DNA of 64,000 nucleotides from Alteromonadaceae bacterium M269 (GCA_004353515.1 SMNZ01000001.1:372001-436000); one strand, 5' to 3'. Shown: positions 1 to 9,201, counted from the stretch's first letter. Program-made: numbers and translations. Notes: generated from the letters alone by a model not told the origin.

Positions 1-150
1 GCATAGCGCTCCAAAGCCACCTAATCCGCCTCTAACTTCCGGACGGTGAGTTCGTTTTGTTACCTGCTTAATCTTATCAACAAGCTGATTACCAGCATCG
101 ATATCGACGCCCGCATCTTTATAACTTAACGATGATTTTGTATCTGCCAC
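1..150 (-). CDS. purM: Phosphoribosylformylglycinamidine cyclo-ligase (AIR synthetase), N-terminal part
   Basis: Fifty codons run off the left edge. They start at GTG 148-150 (minus strand) and contain the family N-terminus [12 protein letters not shown], then [14 protein letters not shown], the conserved glycine-rich stretch of PurM. The enzyme closes the imidazole ring of AIR in purine synthesis, in the cytoplasm. It is divergent from the DUF2066-hda pair, an arrangement also seen in other gammaproteobacteria, where hda lies near purM. The start is inferred: no ATG lies nearby and the Shine-Dalgarno is weak. Identity is secure; the rest of the gene is outside the window. Confidence 0.93.
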   Translation of the reverse strand, partial: MADTKSSLSYKDAGVDIDAGNQLVDKIKQVTKRTHRPEVRGGLGGFGALC

Positions 151-313
151 GCTTCTGTTCTCGTATTCGCGAAAAATTTGGCGGATTTTATCAGTTAAGG
201 GCGTAGCTGCCTACCGCTCATCAGAGGATAAATTACTGTTTTATTGAAACAAGAGATGAAATTAACGCGCATTTAAATAACAATAGCGGTATGACTTATG
301 GATCGAATATTAG

Positions 314-1417
314 ATGAAGCTTCTTTTTAACGTTTTTTGGCTAACTTATTTTGTCTCAAGTGCTGTTTTCGCCGATGTGGTTACAGGCTTATACGACGCA
401 GTAACAAGGATAGAGTCACAATCTCAGTCGGCACAGAGCCGAGCTACTCGCCAAGGTATGGAGCAAGTTTTAGTTAAAGTCAGTGGTGATCAAAATATAT
501 TGCAGAACAGCGATATTAGAGCGCATGTTCGTCGTGCAAACGATTATTTATTGCAGTTTAATTTTGGTATGGAAGATGGCGCGCTAACATTTCAAAGTAC
601 GTTTGAGAAAAGTAAAATTGATCGCATTATTAAAGATGCTGGTTTTCCGATTTGGGGAAGCCGTAGGCCGTCGACTTTATTTTGGTTGGCTGTTGAATCT
701 GATGATGATTCAGAACGCTTTATCGTATCTGAAGCCGATAGTTTATTAATTAAAAATACGGCGTTAAGAGCATCGAAGAGAAGAGGACTCGTTGTTGATT
801 TTCCCTTACTTGACCTAGATGACATTGAGAAAGTGCACGTTGTCGATGTCTGGGGGCGGTTCATGGATAACTTGGTGAACGCCAGCGATCGCTATGATGT
901 CGAGAGTGTTTTGGTAGCCCGATTATACAAAGCAACAAGTTTAATTGATGAAGATGATAGTGTTCCTGAGCTTTTAAAGGCTGAGCAAGGTGAAGCAAGT
1001 TGGCAACTTGATTGGAGTCTGCAGCTAGCTAATCAGACTTACAACGGTACTTATAATGGTTCATTATCTGAACCTTTGATTGATAACTTGATCGATGAAG
1101 TGGCAAATCAACTGGCGTCCAGGTTTGCTATTGGCTTAAGTGATAACCGATTTGCGAATGAAAGGATCGACATAAAAGTTGTGGGTTTGGAAAATATGCG
1201 GCAACTCGTTAAAACGACTGAAGTGTTGCGTAGCGTTGCGGCAATTTCCGATGTGTCCATGACGTCGATAACCGGAGATATAGCGACTTTTGAACTAACG
1301 CTATTGGGGACTGAACAGGACTTTTTGACGGCCTTATCTCTGGAAAAGAGTATTGTTCGTCGACGAGATCAATTTGACCAACCTGTTGATTCACTTGAGT
1401 TTGTGCTGGAAAACTGA
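314..1417 (+). CDS. DUF2066 domain-containing exported protein
   Basis: This 367-residue protein has an N-terminal signal peptide (hydrophobic core in residues 3-18, likely cleavage after SAVFA at residue 20). The mature part opens with DVVTGLYDAVTRIESQS, a typical DUF2066 beginning. DUF2066 proteins are periplasmic or envelope proteins of unknown function, commonly found between purM and hda in gammaproteobacteria, as here. The hda gene follows 8 bases downstream, so the two are probably co-transcribed from the promoter region between purM and this gene (151-313). No catalytic motif is visible. The family call is firm; the function is unknown. Confidence 0.85.
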   Translation: MKLLFNVFWLTYFVSSAVFADVVTGLYDAVTRIESQSQSAQSRATRQGMEQVLVKVSGDQNILQNSDIRAHVRRANDYLLQFNFGMEDGALTFQSTFEKSKIDRIIKDAGFPIWGSRRPSTLFWLAVESDDDSERFIVSEADSLLIKNTALRASKRRGLVVDFPLLDLDDIEKVHVVDVWGRFMDNLVNASDRYDVESVLVARLYKATSLIDEDDSVPELLKAEQGEASWQLDWSLQLANQTYNGTYNGSLSEPLIDNLIDEVANQLASRFAIGLSDNRFANERIDIKVVGLENMRQLVKTTEVLRSVAAISDVSMTSITGDIATFELTLLGTEQDFLTALSLEKSIVRRRDQFDQPVDSLEFVLEN

Positions 1418-1425
1418 TTATCAAC

Positions 1426-2127
1426 ATGAATATGCAATTATCACTACCGGTTAATACATCAGACAAAGTTTCGTTCGAAAGCTTTGTTTTTGGTGAGAAT
1501 CAACAGGCTATTGATAGTTTAAAAAAGCTTATTACTAAAGATGAGACAGCGCCTTTTCTCTTTTATTTGTTTGGTGAAAAGGGTTGCGGCAAGAGCCACT
1601 TGCTCATCAGCTTATGCCATTATGCGCACGCTCGTGGCCTTGATGCGATTTACATTGATCTTAAGCAAACACAAGAGCTGGTGCCGGATGTATTGTCGAA
1701 TTTGGAAGCTAGTTCAATTATCTGTTTGGACGGTTTAGAGAATATAAAGTCCTCAGTTGAGTGGCAGGAAGCCGTTTTTGATTTGATCAATCGTGTTAAA
1801 GAGCAGGGAGATACGTCAATTGTTATCTCAGGAAGAGAAGCTCTTTCGTCCTTGTCATTAACTCTGGCAGATTTGAAATCCCGGTTAAGTTGGGGTTTGA
1901 GCTATGCAATCACGCCGTTAAATGATACTGAAAAGCAGGAACTCATCATTAAACGAGCAAAACAGCGAGGCATGGTACTTTCAACTGAAGTTGCTAAGTT
2001 TCTACTAAGTCATTGTGAAAGGGATACGCAAAGTCTAATGCGCATATTAGACAGACTAGATAAACTTTCTCTGCAACAAAAGAGAAAACTCTCGATACCT
2101 TTTGTTAAATCGGCACTGTCTTTGTAA
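1426..2127 (+). CDS. hda: DnaA regulatory inactivator Hda
   Basis: A DnaA-related AAA+ protein of 233 residues, about the size of E. coli Hda. It has the beta-clamp-binding motif QLSLP at residues 4-8, which tethers Hda to the sliding clamp. A Walker A motif GEKGCGKS lies at residues 50-57 and a Walker B-like IICLDGLE near residue 100. With DNA-loaded clamp and ADP, Hda stimulates hydrolysis of ATP bound to DnaA and so limits re-initiation. It follows the DUF2066 gene by 8 bases and ends convergent with the DUF2069 gene. The alternative, a DnaA-like primosomal loader, is unlikely because of the clamp motif and gene context. Confidence 0.93.
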   Translation: MNMQLSLPVNTSDKVSFESFVFGENQQAIDSLKKLITKDETAPFLFYLFGEKGCGKSHLLISLCHYAHARGLDAIYIDLKQTQELVPDVLSNLEASSIICLDGLENIKSSVEWQEAVFDLINRVKEQGDTSIVISGREALSSLSLTLADLKSRLSWGLSYAITPLNDTEKQELIIKRAKQRGMVLSTEVAKFLLSHCERDTQSLMRILDRLDKLSLQQKRKLSIPFVKSALSL

Positions 2128-2163
2128 TTATTTGGCTACACGGTTGCAGTAGATACTGAGCGA

Positions 2164-2544
2164 TTACGACTCTTTTAATTTTTTTAAACCTAACCCTAAC
2201 TCTCTACCTCTTAGTCGAGCAAAAAAACTACAGCCAACAAACATACTACTGGCAATTACTAGTTCAATCAGTGCATAGAACCATTCGCTGCTTGTGTAGA
2301 TTGCTGTAAAACCATGTAGCAGGTAAAACATGATGATGAAGTTTGCCCACGCGTGGGTATAAGGTTTTCCTTGAATGAGCCCTTTAAGTGGTAGCAATAA
2401 AGGAATCACCCACAATAATGTGAGAAACCAGGCTGAATTTAGTGTGTCTTCAGTTAACCATAGATGCCAAAGTGATACCCATGCTAAAAGTAGTACGTAG
2501 CTCGTTAGTGCTAAGCGACGAAAAAATAAAGTTTTAGGTGACAT
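2164..2544 (-). CDS. DUF2069 family inner-membrane protein
   Basis: A small 126-residue integral membrane protein with about four hydrophobic segments (roughly residues 10-28, 38-53, 65-80 and 87-105) and a basic C-terminus. It matches the DUF2069 family, whose function is unknown. Its start codon directly abuts the wrbA stop (2545-2547), so it is the last gene of an arsC-wrbA-DUF2069 minus-strand operon. In other gammaproteobacteria DUF2069 is likewise found beside wrbA and arsC, which supports the assignment. Confidence 0.82.
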   Translation of the reverse strand: MSPKTLFFRRLALTSYVLLLAWVSLWHLWLTEDTLNSAWFLTLLWVIPLLLPLKGLIQGKPYTHAWANFIIMFYLLHGFTAIYTSSEWFYALIELVIASSMFVGCSFFARLRGRELGLGLKKLKES

Positions 2545-3135
2545 CTATGATTCCAATTTATTAACTAACTTCGCTAGGTTTTTTCCTTGCGCAAAGCAAA
2601 GCTTTTGTTCTTCTTCTGTAAGTATATTACTGCTGTTAGGGCCAGCAACATGTGAGACACCATAAGGAGTGCCACCTGATGATGTTTGAGATAACTCTGG
2701 TTCACTATAAGGTAGACCCATTACCAACATGCCGTGGTGAAAAAGAGGGAGCATCATCGAAAGCAGTGTTGATTCTTGCCCTCCATGCATACTGCTGCTA
2801 GAGGTAAAAACCGAAGCTGGCTTACCTATTAATTTACCGTTAAGCCATGAGGTAGATGTTGAATCGATGAAGTACTTCATAGGCGCTGCCATGTTCCCAA
2901 AGCGTGTTGGGCTGCCCAATACTAAGCCATTTGCTCTCTCTAAATCCGATAATTCAACATAGGGATCTCCAGAACTTGGTACTTTACTGTGGCTTTCTTC
3001 TAGGTTGTCAGATACCTGAGGTACTGTTCTAATCACGGCTTCACAGCCTTCACTCTCAATACCATCAGCTATCTTGTAAGCCATTTTTTGTGTGGAACCA
3101 TGTCGGCTATAGTAAAGTACCAATACCTGAGGCAT
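2545..3135 (-). CDS. wrbA: NAD(P)H:quinone oxidoreductase, WrbA type
   Basis: A 196-residue flavodoxin-fold protein. The N-terminal LVLYYSRHGSTQKMA is the FMN phosphate-binding loop; GSPTRFGNMAAPMKYFID in the middle and GGQESTLLSMMLP are WrbA signatures. WrbA proteins bind FMN, form tetramers and reduce quinones by two electrons, which avoids semiquinone formation. The start overlaps the arsC-like stop by one base (TAATG), which suggests translational coupling. Flavodoxin itself is shorter and lacks the GGQE loop. Confidence 0.9.
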   Translation of the reverse strand: MPQVLVLYYSRHGSTQKMAYKIADGIESEGCEAVIRTVPQVSDNLEESHSKVPSSGDPYVELSDLERANGLVLGSPTRFGNMAAPMKYFIDSTSTSWLNGKLIGKPASVFTSSSSMHGGQESTLLSMMLPLFHHGMLVMGLPYSEPELSQTSSGGTPYGVSHVAGPNSSNILTEEEQKLCFAQGKNLAKLVNKLES

Positions 3136-3488
3136 TAAAGGATTTCCAATACCGACTCTGGTGGGCGGCCAATTCTTGCTTGCCCATTGTTGATAACGAT
3201 TGGTCGTTCGATCAGCTTTGGAGTTTCTACCATAGCCTTAATCAAATCGTCTTGTGACAATGCCGAATTGTCCAGTTCTAACTCTTTATATTCTGCTTCT
3301 TTTTTTCGCATCAACTGGCGAGCATCATCAAACCCTAAGAGGTTGAGAATGTTTCTTAGTTCCTCAACTGTTGGTGGTGTTTTGAGGTATTCGAAAACAA
3401 CAGGTGATAAGTCTTTATCTGTCAATAATTGCAGCGTTTGTCTGCTTTTAGAGCAGCGAGGATTATGGAAAATAGTAAGCTCAGTCAT
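3135..3488 (-). CDS. arsC: ArsC/YfgD-type glutaredoxin-dependent reductase
   Basis: A thioredoxin-fold ArsC-family protein. The chosen ATG at 3488 gives 117 residues starting MTELTIFHNPRCSKSRQ, the normal family length; an upstream in-frame extension to 3560 has no family similarity. The catalytic cysteine is C12 in the NPRCSKSR motif. IERPIVINNGQARIGRPPE near the C-terminus is the conserved substrate-binding segment. Linkage with wrbA and hda, and with bepA nearby, mirrors E. coli yfgD, so a housekeeping YfgD role is as likely as arsenate reduction; no arsR or arsB is present. Confidence 0.88.
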   Translation of the reverse strand: MTELTIFHNPRCSKSRQTLQLLTDKDLSPVVFEYLKTPPTVEELRNILNLLGFDDARQLMRKKEAEYKELELDNSALSQDDLIKAMVETPKLIERPIVINNGQARIGRPPESVLEIL

Positions 3489-3622
3489 GAATATATTACG
3501 ATGGGTTAGATTGGTGATATTGTATCTTGTGGTTATTCCAATTACATTAACAATTCGCAATTATTCAACTCGTTGTTGTACCGTTCAATTTCTGTGTAAC
3601 TCTCTTTAATAAAGGATTCTCT

Positions 3623-4105
3623 GTGTTCAAAAAGTTGCTTCCTGCTATCACAGCTCTGGTTTCTCTTGTTGTGGGTGTGTTCGTATTTTTATCACTTCAG
3701 TATGATTTTAAGACACTGGATGGCAATAAATGGAGAATGGAGGATCAAAAAGGGCAGTGGATAATCATTAATCACTTTGCAGAGTGGTGCGCTCCATGCT
3801 TGGAAGAGGTGCCTGAATTAAATAAGCTAGATGAACAACTGAAAGGGACTGGAATGCAGTTGTTCGCTGTCAGTTACGATGAAATGCCAACACAGGCTTT
3901 GGTAGATATTCGAGAACGTTATGATATGCAATTTAAATTGGTTGAACAAAAGTATGCAGCCAAGCTGCCAGGTTCAAAGCCGAAACAGCTACCTGCAACT
4001 TATCTAATATCGCCTAATGGTCAACATGTTGAAACGGTGCTTGGCAAACAAACTGCCGAATCACTATTGAGTGCGGTTTCTCGTGCCAAAATGAGCACTA
4101 ACTAA
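3623..4105 (+). CDS. TlpA/ResA-like thiol:disulfide oxidoreductase, membrane-anchored
   Basis: A 160-residue thioredoxin-fold protein with an N-terminal membrane anchor (about residues 5-25) and the active site WCAPC at 55-59. The conserved cis-proline region appears as KQLPATYLISPNGQ. It starts at GTG 3623, preceded by AAAGGA. Such proteins face the periplasm and reduce or isomerise disulfides, for example in cytochrome c maturation or in secreted enzymes. It is a lone plus-strand gene between minus-strand genes, so its partner cannot be read from context. Confidence 0.85.
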   Translation: MFKKLLPAITALVSLVVGVFVFLSLQYDFKTLDGNKWRMEDQKGQWIIINHFAEWCAPCLEEVPELNKLDEQLKGTGMQLFAVSYDEMPTQALVDIRERYDMQFKLVEQKYAAKLPGSKPKQLPATYLISPNGQHVETVLGKQTAESLLSAVSRAKMSTN

Positions 4106-4134
4106 AACCTGATTGTTAGCAACAGTAAAGCGCT

Positions 4135-5784
4135 TTATTTCTTAGTAAGCTTATCCAGTGCTTGTTGAGTTGGAGCGTCTTCAGGGAATAGCACTAGATT
4201 CCATTTTAAAGCATCGATAGCTTGTTTGTATTGTAGGCCCATCTCTAAATTTTTTGAAAGCCGCAATAAGTGCTTTGGCGTTATTTGATAGGCTTTGTTC
4301 TCGAGCTGCTCTTTGCCAATTTGCTGCTGAAGTTCTGGGTATTTTTCTCTGACTGAAGTGATACCATTCCTTCTCACATCCATATAAATGTATTGATCAA
4401 AGTCAGAGGGTGAGGTTTCTGCAACCCGTAAAAGTTGGTTTGCTTTTAATTGTTGGAGATGATTCCGATCATACAACTGACCGTTGGCTATAACCGCATG
4501 AATTTCCTGAGTGTTGGCGATATTTTCTAACGGATTCGCGTCGAGAATTAGCAGGTCCGCATACGCACCAACCTGGATGTTTCCAATTAACTCTGGTATC
4601 CCAAAGTATTCTCCTGGGTAAAGGGTTGCACTACGCAAGACTTCAAGATTTGACATACCTAAATCTGAATAAGCGGCTAATTCTTCGTGTAGACTCTCTC
4701 CCAGCACGAGGTAAGGGTTGGGGGTATCTGTCCCAGCAAGCATTTTAACTCCTTTGCGGCTTAATTCAGCGATGACCCTTCGGTTAAATTCGAATCGTTT
4801 TTGTTGTTGTTGAGCAGCTTCCTTATCAAAATTCTTAAGCGCATTGTCCTTGATACGTTTCCACCAAGCTTTGAAGTAAGCTGGGGTATAGTCGTATTTA
4901 GGGTTCTTATTGAAAATAGCTCTATCTTTAGAAAAGTCATTTGCGACCTCGTAAACACTCTCACCGTAACCATAGCCAATAATGGTAGGAGACTGAAATA
5001 CGTTATTTTCGTTGAGCGTTTTCGCTAAGGTATTGATTTCTTTTGATGAGAATTCGTATTCATCATAATTTTTGAATGTCTGTCCTATGCCAAACATGTG
5101 TTCTATAGAATCTAGTTTTATTTCTGCGGCCTGATTTTGTGTCCAACCACTTGGTATATGGCCTGCTGTCTTAAGGCCTCTCTCATGGCTGTATCGAACT
5201 ATTTCAGTGAAAACATCAGGGGGGATATTTTGGAATAGCTTGGTCAGCTCAGCATCTTGCTCGACAAGCTTATCGATTGTGGGTTTAACTTGTTCAATTC
5301 GACTAACAGATAGTGAACTTGGGAACCTAGGGGAAGCTCCTTCAATAATGACCCCTGAGGAAATTATTCTGGGGCCTGTCAATGATAGATCGGCTATCTG
5401 TTGTTTCCATAGCTTGATCAACTTGTGATTGGTTATTCCCAAGTCTCGAATGCCTGTAATGCCATTGGCAATAAACATAGGAAGGTTTTCTTCGCCAGAA
5501 TAAGAACGGATATGGGTATGCATATCCCACAAACCGGGAATAACGTATTTGCCGCTACCATCAATAGTCCTGTATTGACTAGAGGAGTCTTTTTTATGGG
5601 GCCTTACATCAATGATTTTATGATTATTGAAGACAATATCTTTATTACGCTCAACTTCTCCTGATTTTACATTGATGATGTTGATATTTGACAGCAACAG
5701 AACTTTAGAAGGTTCAGATGTATGGCTGTGAACGACGCTAGATAGGAGGAGCATTCCAACAGCTAATAAAGAGGTTTTTAGCAT
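4135..5784 (-). CDS. Secreted amidohydrolase (imidazolonepropionase-like metal-dependent hydrolase)
   Basis: A 549-residue protein with a signal peptide (MLKTSLLAVGMLLLSSVVHS). The amidohydrolase superfamily metal-binding HxH is at H89/H91 in GLWDMHTHI. Later ligands appear as the TAGHIPSG and SIEHMFG histidines and the aspartate in AGTDTPNP. The C-terminal composite domain contains LGESLHEELAAYSDLG and GAYADLLILDANPLENI. The last ~100 residues after the barrel are unusual and may be an extra helical module. Family members cleave peptidic or cyclic amide bonds, and several are dipeptidases or prolidases; the substrate is not predictable. A second paralogue lies at 28342-29910. Confidence 0.85.
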   Translation of the reverse strand: MLKTSLLAVGMLLLSSVVHSHTSEPSKVLLLSNINIINVKSGEVERNKDIVFNNHKIIDVRPHKKDSSSQYRTIDGSGKYVIPGLWDMHTHIRSYSGEENLPMFIANGITGIRDLGITNHKLIKLWKQQIADLSLTGPRIISSGVIIEGASPRFPSSLSVSRIEQVKPTIDKLVEQDAELTKLFQNIPPDVFTEIVRYSHERGLKTAGHIPSGWTQNQAAEIKLDSIEHMFGIGQTFKNYDEYEFSSKEINTLAKTLNENNVFQSPTIIGYGYGESVYEVANDFSKDRAIFNKNPKYDYTPAYFKAWWKRIKDNALKNFDKEAAQQQQKRFEFNRRVIAELSRKGVKMLAGTDTPNPYLVLGESLHEELAAYSDLGMSNLEVLRSATLYPGEYFGIPELIGNIQVGAYADLLILDANPLENIANTQEIHAVIANGQLYDRNHLQQLKANQLLRVAETSPSDFDQYIYMDVRRNGITSVREKYPELQQQIGKEQLENKAYQITPKHLLRLSKNLEMGLQYKQAIDALKWNLVLFPEDAPTQQALDKLTKK

Positions 5785-5936
5785 TAGGCATTCAAATTAG
5801 TATGAAGGTAGCGCCATCTTAAGGCGTTTCATTCATAGATGTAAGAATACCTGCTAACTCTAGTCGGTGACCGATGAGACAAGAATGTTTGAAACTGTGA
5901 ATTTATTAATACAGTTTTTAGCGAGCTCGGTCTGAG

Positions 5937-7421
5937 TTATAACGTTTCTAACCTTCTTTGTGCTTCTCTAAATTGGTCTATACGCGCTCGTATTCGCTGC
6001 TTTTCGATGTTTTGCAGTTTGGCAAAATTATAAGCATGTTGAAGTTCGTCAATTGCTCTAGGGTAGGCTAGTAAAAGGGCGTAAATCTCAGCTTGAGTCT
6101 GATGCATCTCTAAAAAGCGCTGGCTGCCGCTGTATGCAGAGCTTAGAAGTTGATGTGACAACAGATGGTCTGGATTAACTAACAAATAATCTTTAAGTAA
6201 TTCAATTGCCATATCATAGTTTTTATTTTCTATGGCGACGTTAGCCAGGTTCAACGTTATGACGCGGTTCCTAGGCCTTTGTTCGGCTTGCTTTGACAAA
6301 GCACTATATGCTTGATCAAATTTCTTTTGCGCGATAAGAATGTCGGTCGCTGCATCGTGATAATACAAGTTTTCAGGATCTTTCTTGAGAAGTTTGTCGA
6401 TGATTTTTTCAGCTTCGTCTGACTGTTCATTGGCTAAATAAGATAGTGCTAGCGCATATTCATGTGCTTCGCGGAAAACATACTGGTTGTTTTTAAGTTG
6501 TTTTTTAAACAGCGTGATGTTTTCTTCAGGGTTTCTGTAGTATCTAGCCAATATTCTCATTTTCGTTAAGTGAAAATTGAGGTTGGGCGGCGCATAAATT
6601 TGAGGGAGGGACGCTGCTCGACTGCGAGCTTCTGATACCCTGGCTTCCGGTAAGGGGTGAGTTAACAAAAACTGTGGTGGTGCTGACTTGAATCGAGATT
6701 GCTCGACTAATTTGCCAAAGAAGCTACTTGCACCATTAGGATCAAATCCAGCTTTAGCCATAACTTGAATGCCAATTCTATCCGCTTCTTGCTCGTTGCT
6801 ACGTGTATAATTAATACTGTTTTGTTGAGCTGCTGCTCCTGAAGCACTGACACCGGCAAGAACAGCATCACTGCTCCCAGCTGCAACACCTAAAACAATA
6901 CCGGCTATCGCAGTTGCAATCTGAATAGGGGAAAAACGTTGCTGCGCTTCTATTCTTCTCGCAATGTGGCGTTGAGTAACGTGAGCGACTTCGTGCGCTA
7001 AAACAGATGCTAATTCGCTTTCTGTTTCCGCTCTAATAATAATCTCAGTATGCACACCAACATTACCGCCAAAAAATGCGAAAGCATTGATATCTTTGCT
7101 GTCTATAAGGAAAAATCTAAATGGAAATTTTACGTTTTCAGAATTCGCAACAATGCGGTTACCCAAGTCCTGAATATATTCTTCGAGCAGTGGGTCATTT
7201 ATAATAGGGGCTTGTCCACGAAGCTGACGCATGAGAGCGTCTCCAACCAACAATTCTTTATCAATACTGATAGAACCGGAAGCAACCACACCTATATCGG
7301 GTAATTGGTTCTTGTTGGTGACCTGAGAAACTTGAGAGTAACTGACAAAACTCAAACTAATGGCACATAGGAAAAGAAAAAAACGCATTCTTAGTAAATT
7401 ACTCGCTTTTAGGATCTTCAT
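5937..7421 (-). CDS. bepA: Beta-barrel assembly-enhancing protease, M48 family with TPR domain
   Basis: A 494-residue periplasmic protease, close to the 487 residues of E. coli BepA. It has an N-terminal signal peptide. The zinc motif HEVAH is at residues 143-147 in ELASVLAHEVAHVTQRH, and the third ligand is in NEQEADRIG. A C-terminal TPR-rich half runs from about residue 310 to 480. BepA helps LptD fold on the BAM complex and degrades stalled outer-membrane proteins. As in E. coli it lies close to perM and the arsC/yfgD gene. It is transcribed divergently from the TusA-like/perM pair across a 421-base gap. Confidence 0.92.
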   Translation of the reverse strand: MKILKASNLLRMRFFLFLCAISLSFVSYSQVSQVTNKNQLPDIGVVASGSISIDKELLVGDALMRQLRGQAPIINDPLLEEYIQDLGNRIVANSENVKFPFRFFLIDSKDINAFAFFGGNVGVHTEIIIRAETESELASVLAHEVAHVTQRHIARRIEAQQRFSPIQIATAIAGIVLGVAAGSSDAVLAGVSASGAAAQQNSINYTRSNEQEADRIGIQVMAKAGFDPNGASSFFGKLVEQSRFKSAPPQFLLTHPLPEARVSEARSRAASLPQIYAPPNLNFHLTKMRILARYYRNPEENITLFKKQLKNNQYVFREAHEYALALSYLANEQSDEAEKIIDKLLKKDPENLYYHDAATDILIAQKKFDQAYSALSKQAEQRPRNRVITLNLANVAIENKNYDMAIELLKDYLLVNPDHLLSHQLLSSAYSGSQRFLEMHQTQAEIYALLLAYPRAIDELQHAYNFAKLQNIEKQRIRARIDQFREAQRRLETL

Positions 7422-7842
7422 TATAGGTTAATAGAACCCTTAAGACTGATTATCTTTTACAAAAGTTCCAATTTTATCAACTTGTTACATTTTAATTGGC
7501 TGTATACAGTAAAACTCTCTCAGAGAAATCACAAAACGTTAAAAATAAGGGCATACTATATCGCCTTAGGTACAAGTTATACTAACTCATACCTTTATCA
7601 TTTATAAGGTCGCATTTGTTGTTTTCAACGATAAAAATCTAATATTTAACGTGTTACGTTCACTATTGCACAACAACGATTTTTGTTTTGTATGGGTTAA
7701 CGAAGCTTCACAACTGACAATTGCTATCTTTTAACTTGGTATTTAGATCAAGTACTGACTTGTTATAATAAAATCCCCAAGGCATGACTTATCCAGTAAA
7801 TAAGTATTTATTTAAGTTTCAACGGCAAATTGAGGTGAAAGC
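7422..7842. promoter_or_regulatory. 421-base divergent intergenic region between bepA and the TusA-like gene
   Basis: AT-rich DNA without a convincing gene. It must carry the bepA promoter (minus strand) and the TusA-like/perM promoter (plus strand, see 7742-7769). It contains AGGGCATA at 7548-7555 and TATACTAACTCAT at 7578-7590, a pair of words that recurs with a shorter spacer upstream of dapA (10358-10386). No tRNA-like fold or riboswitch was recognised. Confidence 0.5.
7742..7769 (+). promoter_or_regulatory. Probable sigma-70 promoter with extended -10, TusA-like/perM operon
   Basis: A perfect TATAAT at 7764-7769 is preceded by TGT (TGn, extended -10). A weak -35, TTTAGA, lies at 7742-7747 with 16-base spacing. 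It sits 73 bases upstream of the GTG start of the TusA-like gene. The extended -10 would compensate for the poor -35. This is inferred from sequence only. Confidence 0.5.
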
Positions 7843-8100
7843 GTGAATTCTGAAGGAAAACTGTTCTTAGGTACCTCAGAAAAAAATGTACTGGACCTAT
7901 TTCATTCGAAGTGCCCTAGAGCTTTGATTGAACTTAAACTTGGAATTAATGCACTGGAAAGGGGCGAACGACTTGTTGTTAAACTGAATAATCTGCACAA
8001 CAATCGTGACCTCATTAGCTATATCGAAGTTTCTGCTGTGACGCTCATAGAGAGTGAAAAAGATAATGAAACTCAAACACTAACACTGCTAAAACAATAG
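7843..8100 (+). CDS. TusA-family sulfur-relay-like small protein
   Basis: An 85-residue protein starting at GTG, with GAGGTGA correctly placed upstream. It contains KCPRALIELKLGINALERGE, which aligns with the TusA/SirA core: a cysteine in a CP motif starting helix 1, then a leucine/lysine helix and GE before strand 2. Most TusA proteins have CPxP; here the second proline is alanine (CPRA). The cysteine suggests persulfide carriage or transfer, but the partner is unknown. It lies 8 bases ahead of perM and is probably co-transcribed. The family call is moderately firm; the function is inferred. Confidence 0.72.
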   Translation: MNSEGKLFLGTSEKNVLDLFHSKCPRALIELKLGINALERGERLVVKLNNLHNNRDLISYIEVSAVTLIESEKDNETQTLTLLKQ

Positions 8101-8108
8101 GAATATTG

Positions 8109-9185
8109 ATGATTAACGTACTTGAGCATTGGTACAAAAGAAAGTTCTCTGACCCCGATTCTTCGATGTTATTAATATTGTTGTTCTTGGTGTCTTTGTT
8201 CCTGATTCTATGGGGACATATGCTGACACCTGTGTTCGTAGCGGTGACTATTGCTTATCTTTTAGACTGGCCTGTAGCTCGAATGTCTAAGTTTGGAATT
8301 TCTAGAGCTTATGCTAGCACGCTCGTTCTTATCGCCTTCATATCAATATCAATATTAGTAGTTGTTGGCCTTTTACCCGCCATATGGCAACAAGGGGTTA
8401 ACTTTATGCGGGAATTGCCTCAGATATGGGGACAAGGGCAAGAGTGGGTAATGACCTTACCTGACAAATACCCTGACTATATTCGTGGTGACGAAATAGA
8501 GAAGATGCTATCTGGCGTCAACGAGCGTGTTGTCGAAGTTGGAGAGCAAGTTATATCTGCGTCTGTTAGTTCCCTGGTTGATCTGGCTGCTTTATTGATT
8601 TACCTAATATTGGTGCCGCTGATGGTGTTTTTTATGCTCAAGGATAAAGGTGAACTGATGGACCATTTCACTATTTTATTGCCTAAGCGTAGACGTTTAA
8701 TAAAACAAGTAGGCACTGAGATGAATGTTCAAATCATGAACTACATCCGAGGCAAAGTTGTTGAAATTATTATAGTCGGTGGTGTGTCGGCAATTACATT
8801 CGCCTTAATGGACTTACGCTATGCATTGTTGCTAGGTGTTCTCGTTGGCTTTTCCGTTCTTATCCCCTTTATTGGTGCGGCGGTTGTGACTTTACCGGTT
8901 TTGGCAGTTGCACTGTTTCAGTGGGGAATATCGCCTAACTTTTACTATATTGTTGTTGCATATGGCATCATCCAAGCTCTAGACGGTAATCTACTGGTAC
9001 CTTTACTTTTCTCAGAAGCGGTAAGTTTGCATCCCGTATATATCATCATAGCGGTTTTATTCTTTGGAAGTTTGTGGGGCTTTTGGGGTGTCTTTTTTGC
9101 TATACCATTAGCTACGTTGGTAAAAGCCTTAATTAATGCGTGGTCAGGTTCTGAAGGTACGATAGAAGAAGGTGAGGCTTCTTAG
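8109..9185 (+). CDS. perM: AI-2E family transporter, PerM type
   Basis: A polytopic membrane protein of 358 residues with about seven to eight hydrophobic segments in the AI-2E/PerM arrangement. Two N-terminal segments come first, then a soluble loop (about residues 95-150), then a C-terminal block with YALLLGVLVGFSVLIPFIG and DGNLLVPLLFSEAVSLHP, both hallmarks. ATG 8109 is preferred over TTG 8106 because AGGAA (8099-8103) is then spaced five bases away. In E. coli, perM is next to bepA, as here with one gene between. AI-2E proteins are thought to export small solutes or ions; the substrate here is not known. Confidence 0.87.
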   Translation: MINVLEHWYKRKFSDPDSSMLLILLFLVSLFLILWGHMLTPVFVAVTIAYLLDWPVARMSKFGISRAYASTLVLIAFISISILVVVGLLPAIWQQGVNFMRELPQIWGQGQEWVMTLPDKYPDYIRGDEIEKMLSGVNERVVEVGEQVISASVSSLVDLAALLIYLILVPLMVFFMLKDKGELMDHFTILLPKRRRLIKQVGTEMNVQIMNYIRGKVVEIIIVGGVSAITFALMDLRYALLLGVLVGFSVLIPFIGAAVVTLPVLAVALFQWGISPNFYYIVVAYGIIQALDGNLLVPLLFSEAVSLHPVYIIIAVLFFGSLWGFWGVFFAIPLATLVKALINAWSGSEGTIEEGEAS

Positions 9186-9201
9186 TTATTGATTGAAAGT
9201 G

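Noticed and set aside
3489-3560. 24-codon N-terminal extension of the arsC-like gene
   Set aside because: The ArsC family starts at MTELTIFHNPRC; the extension has no similarity and would make the protein too long.
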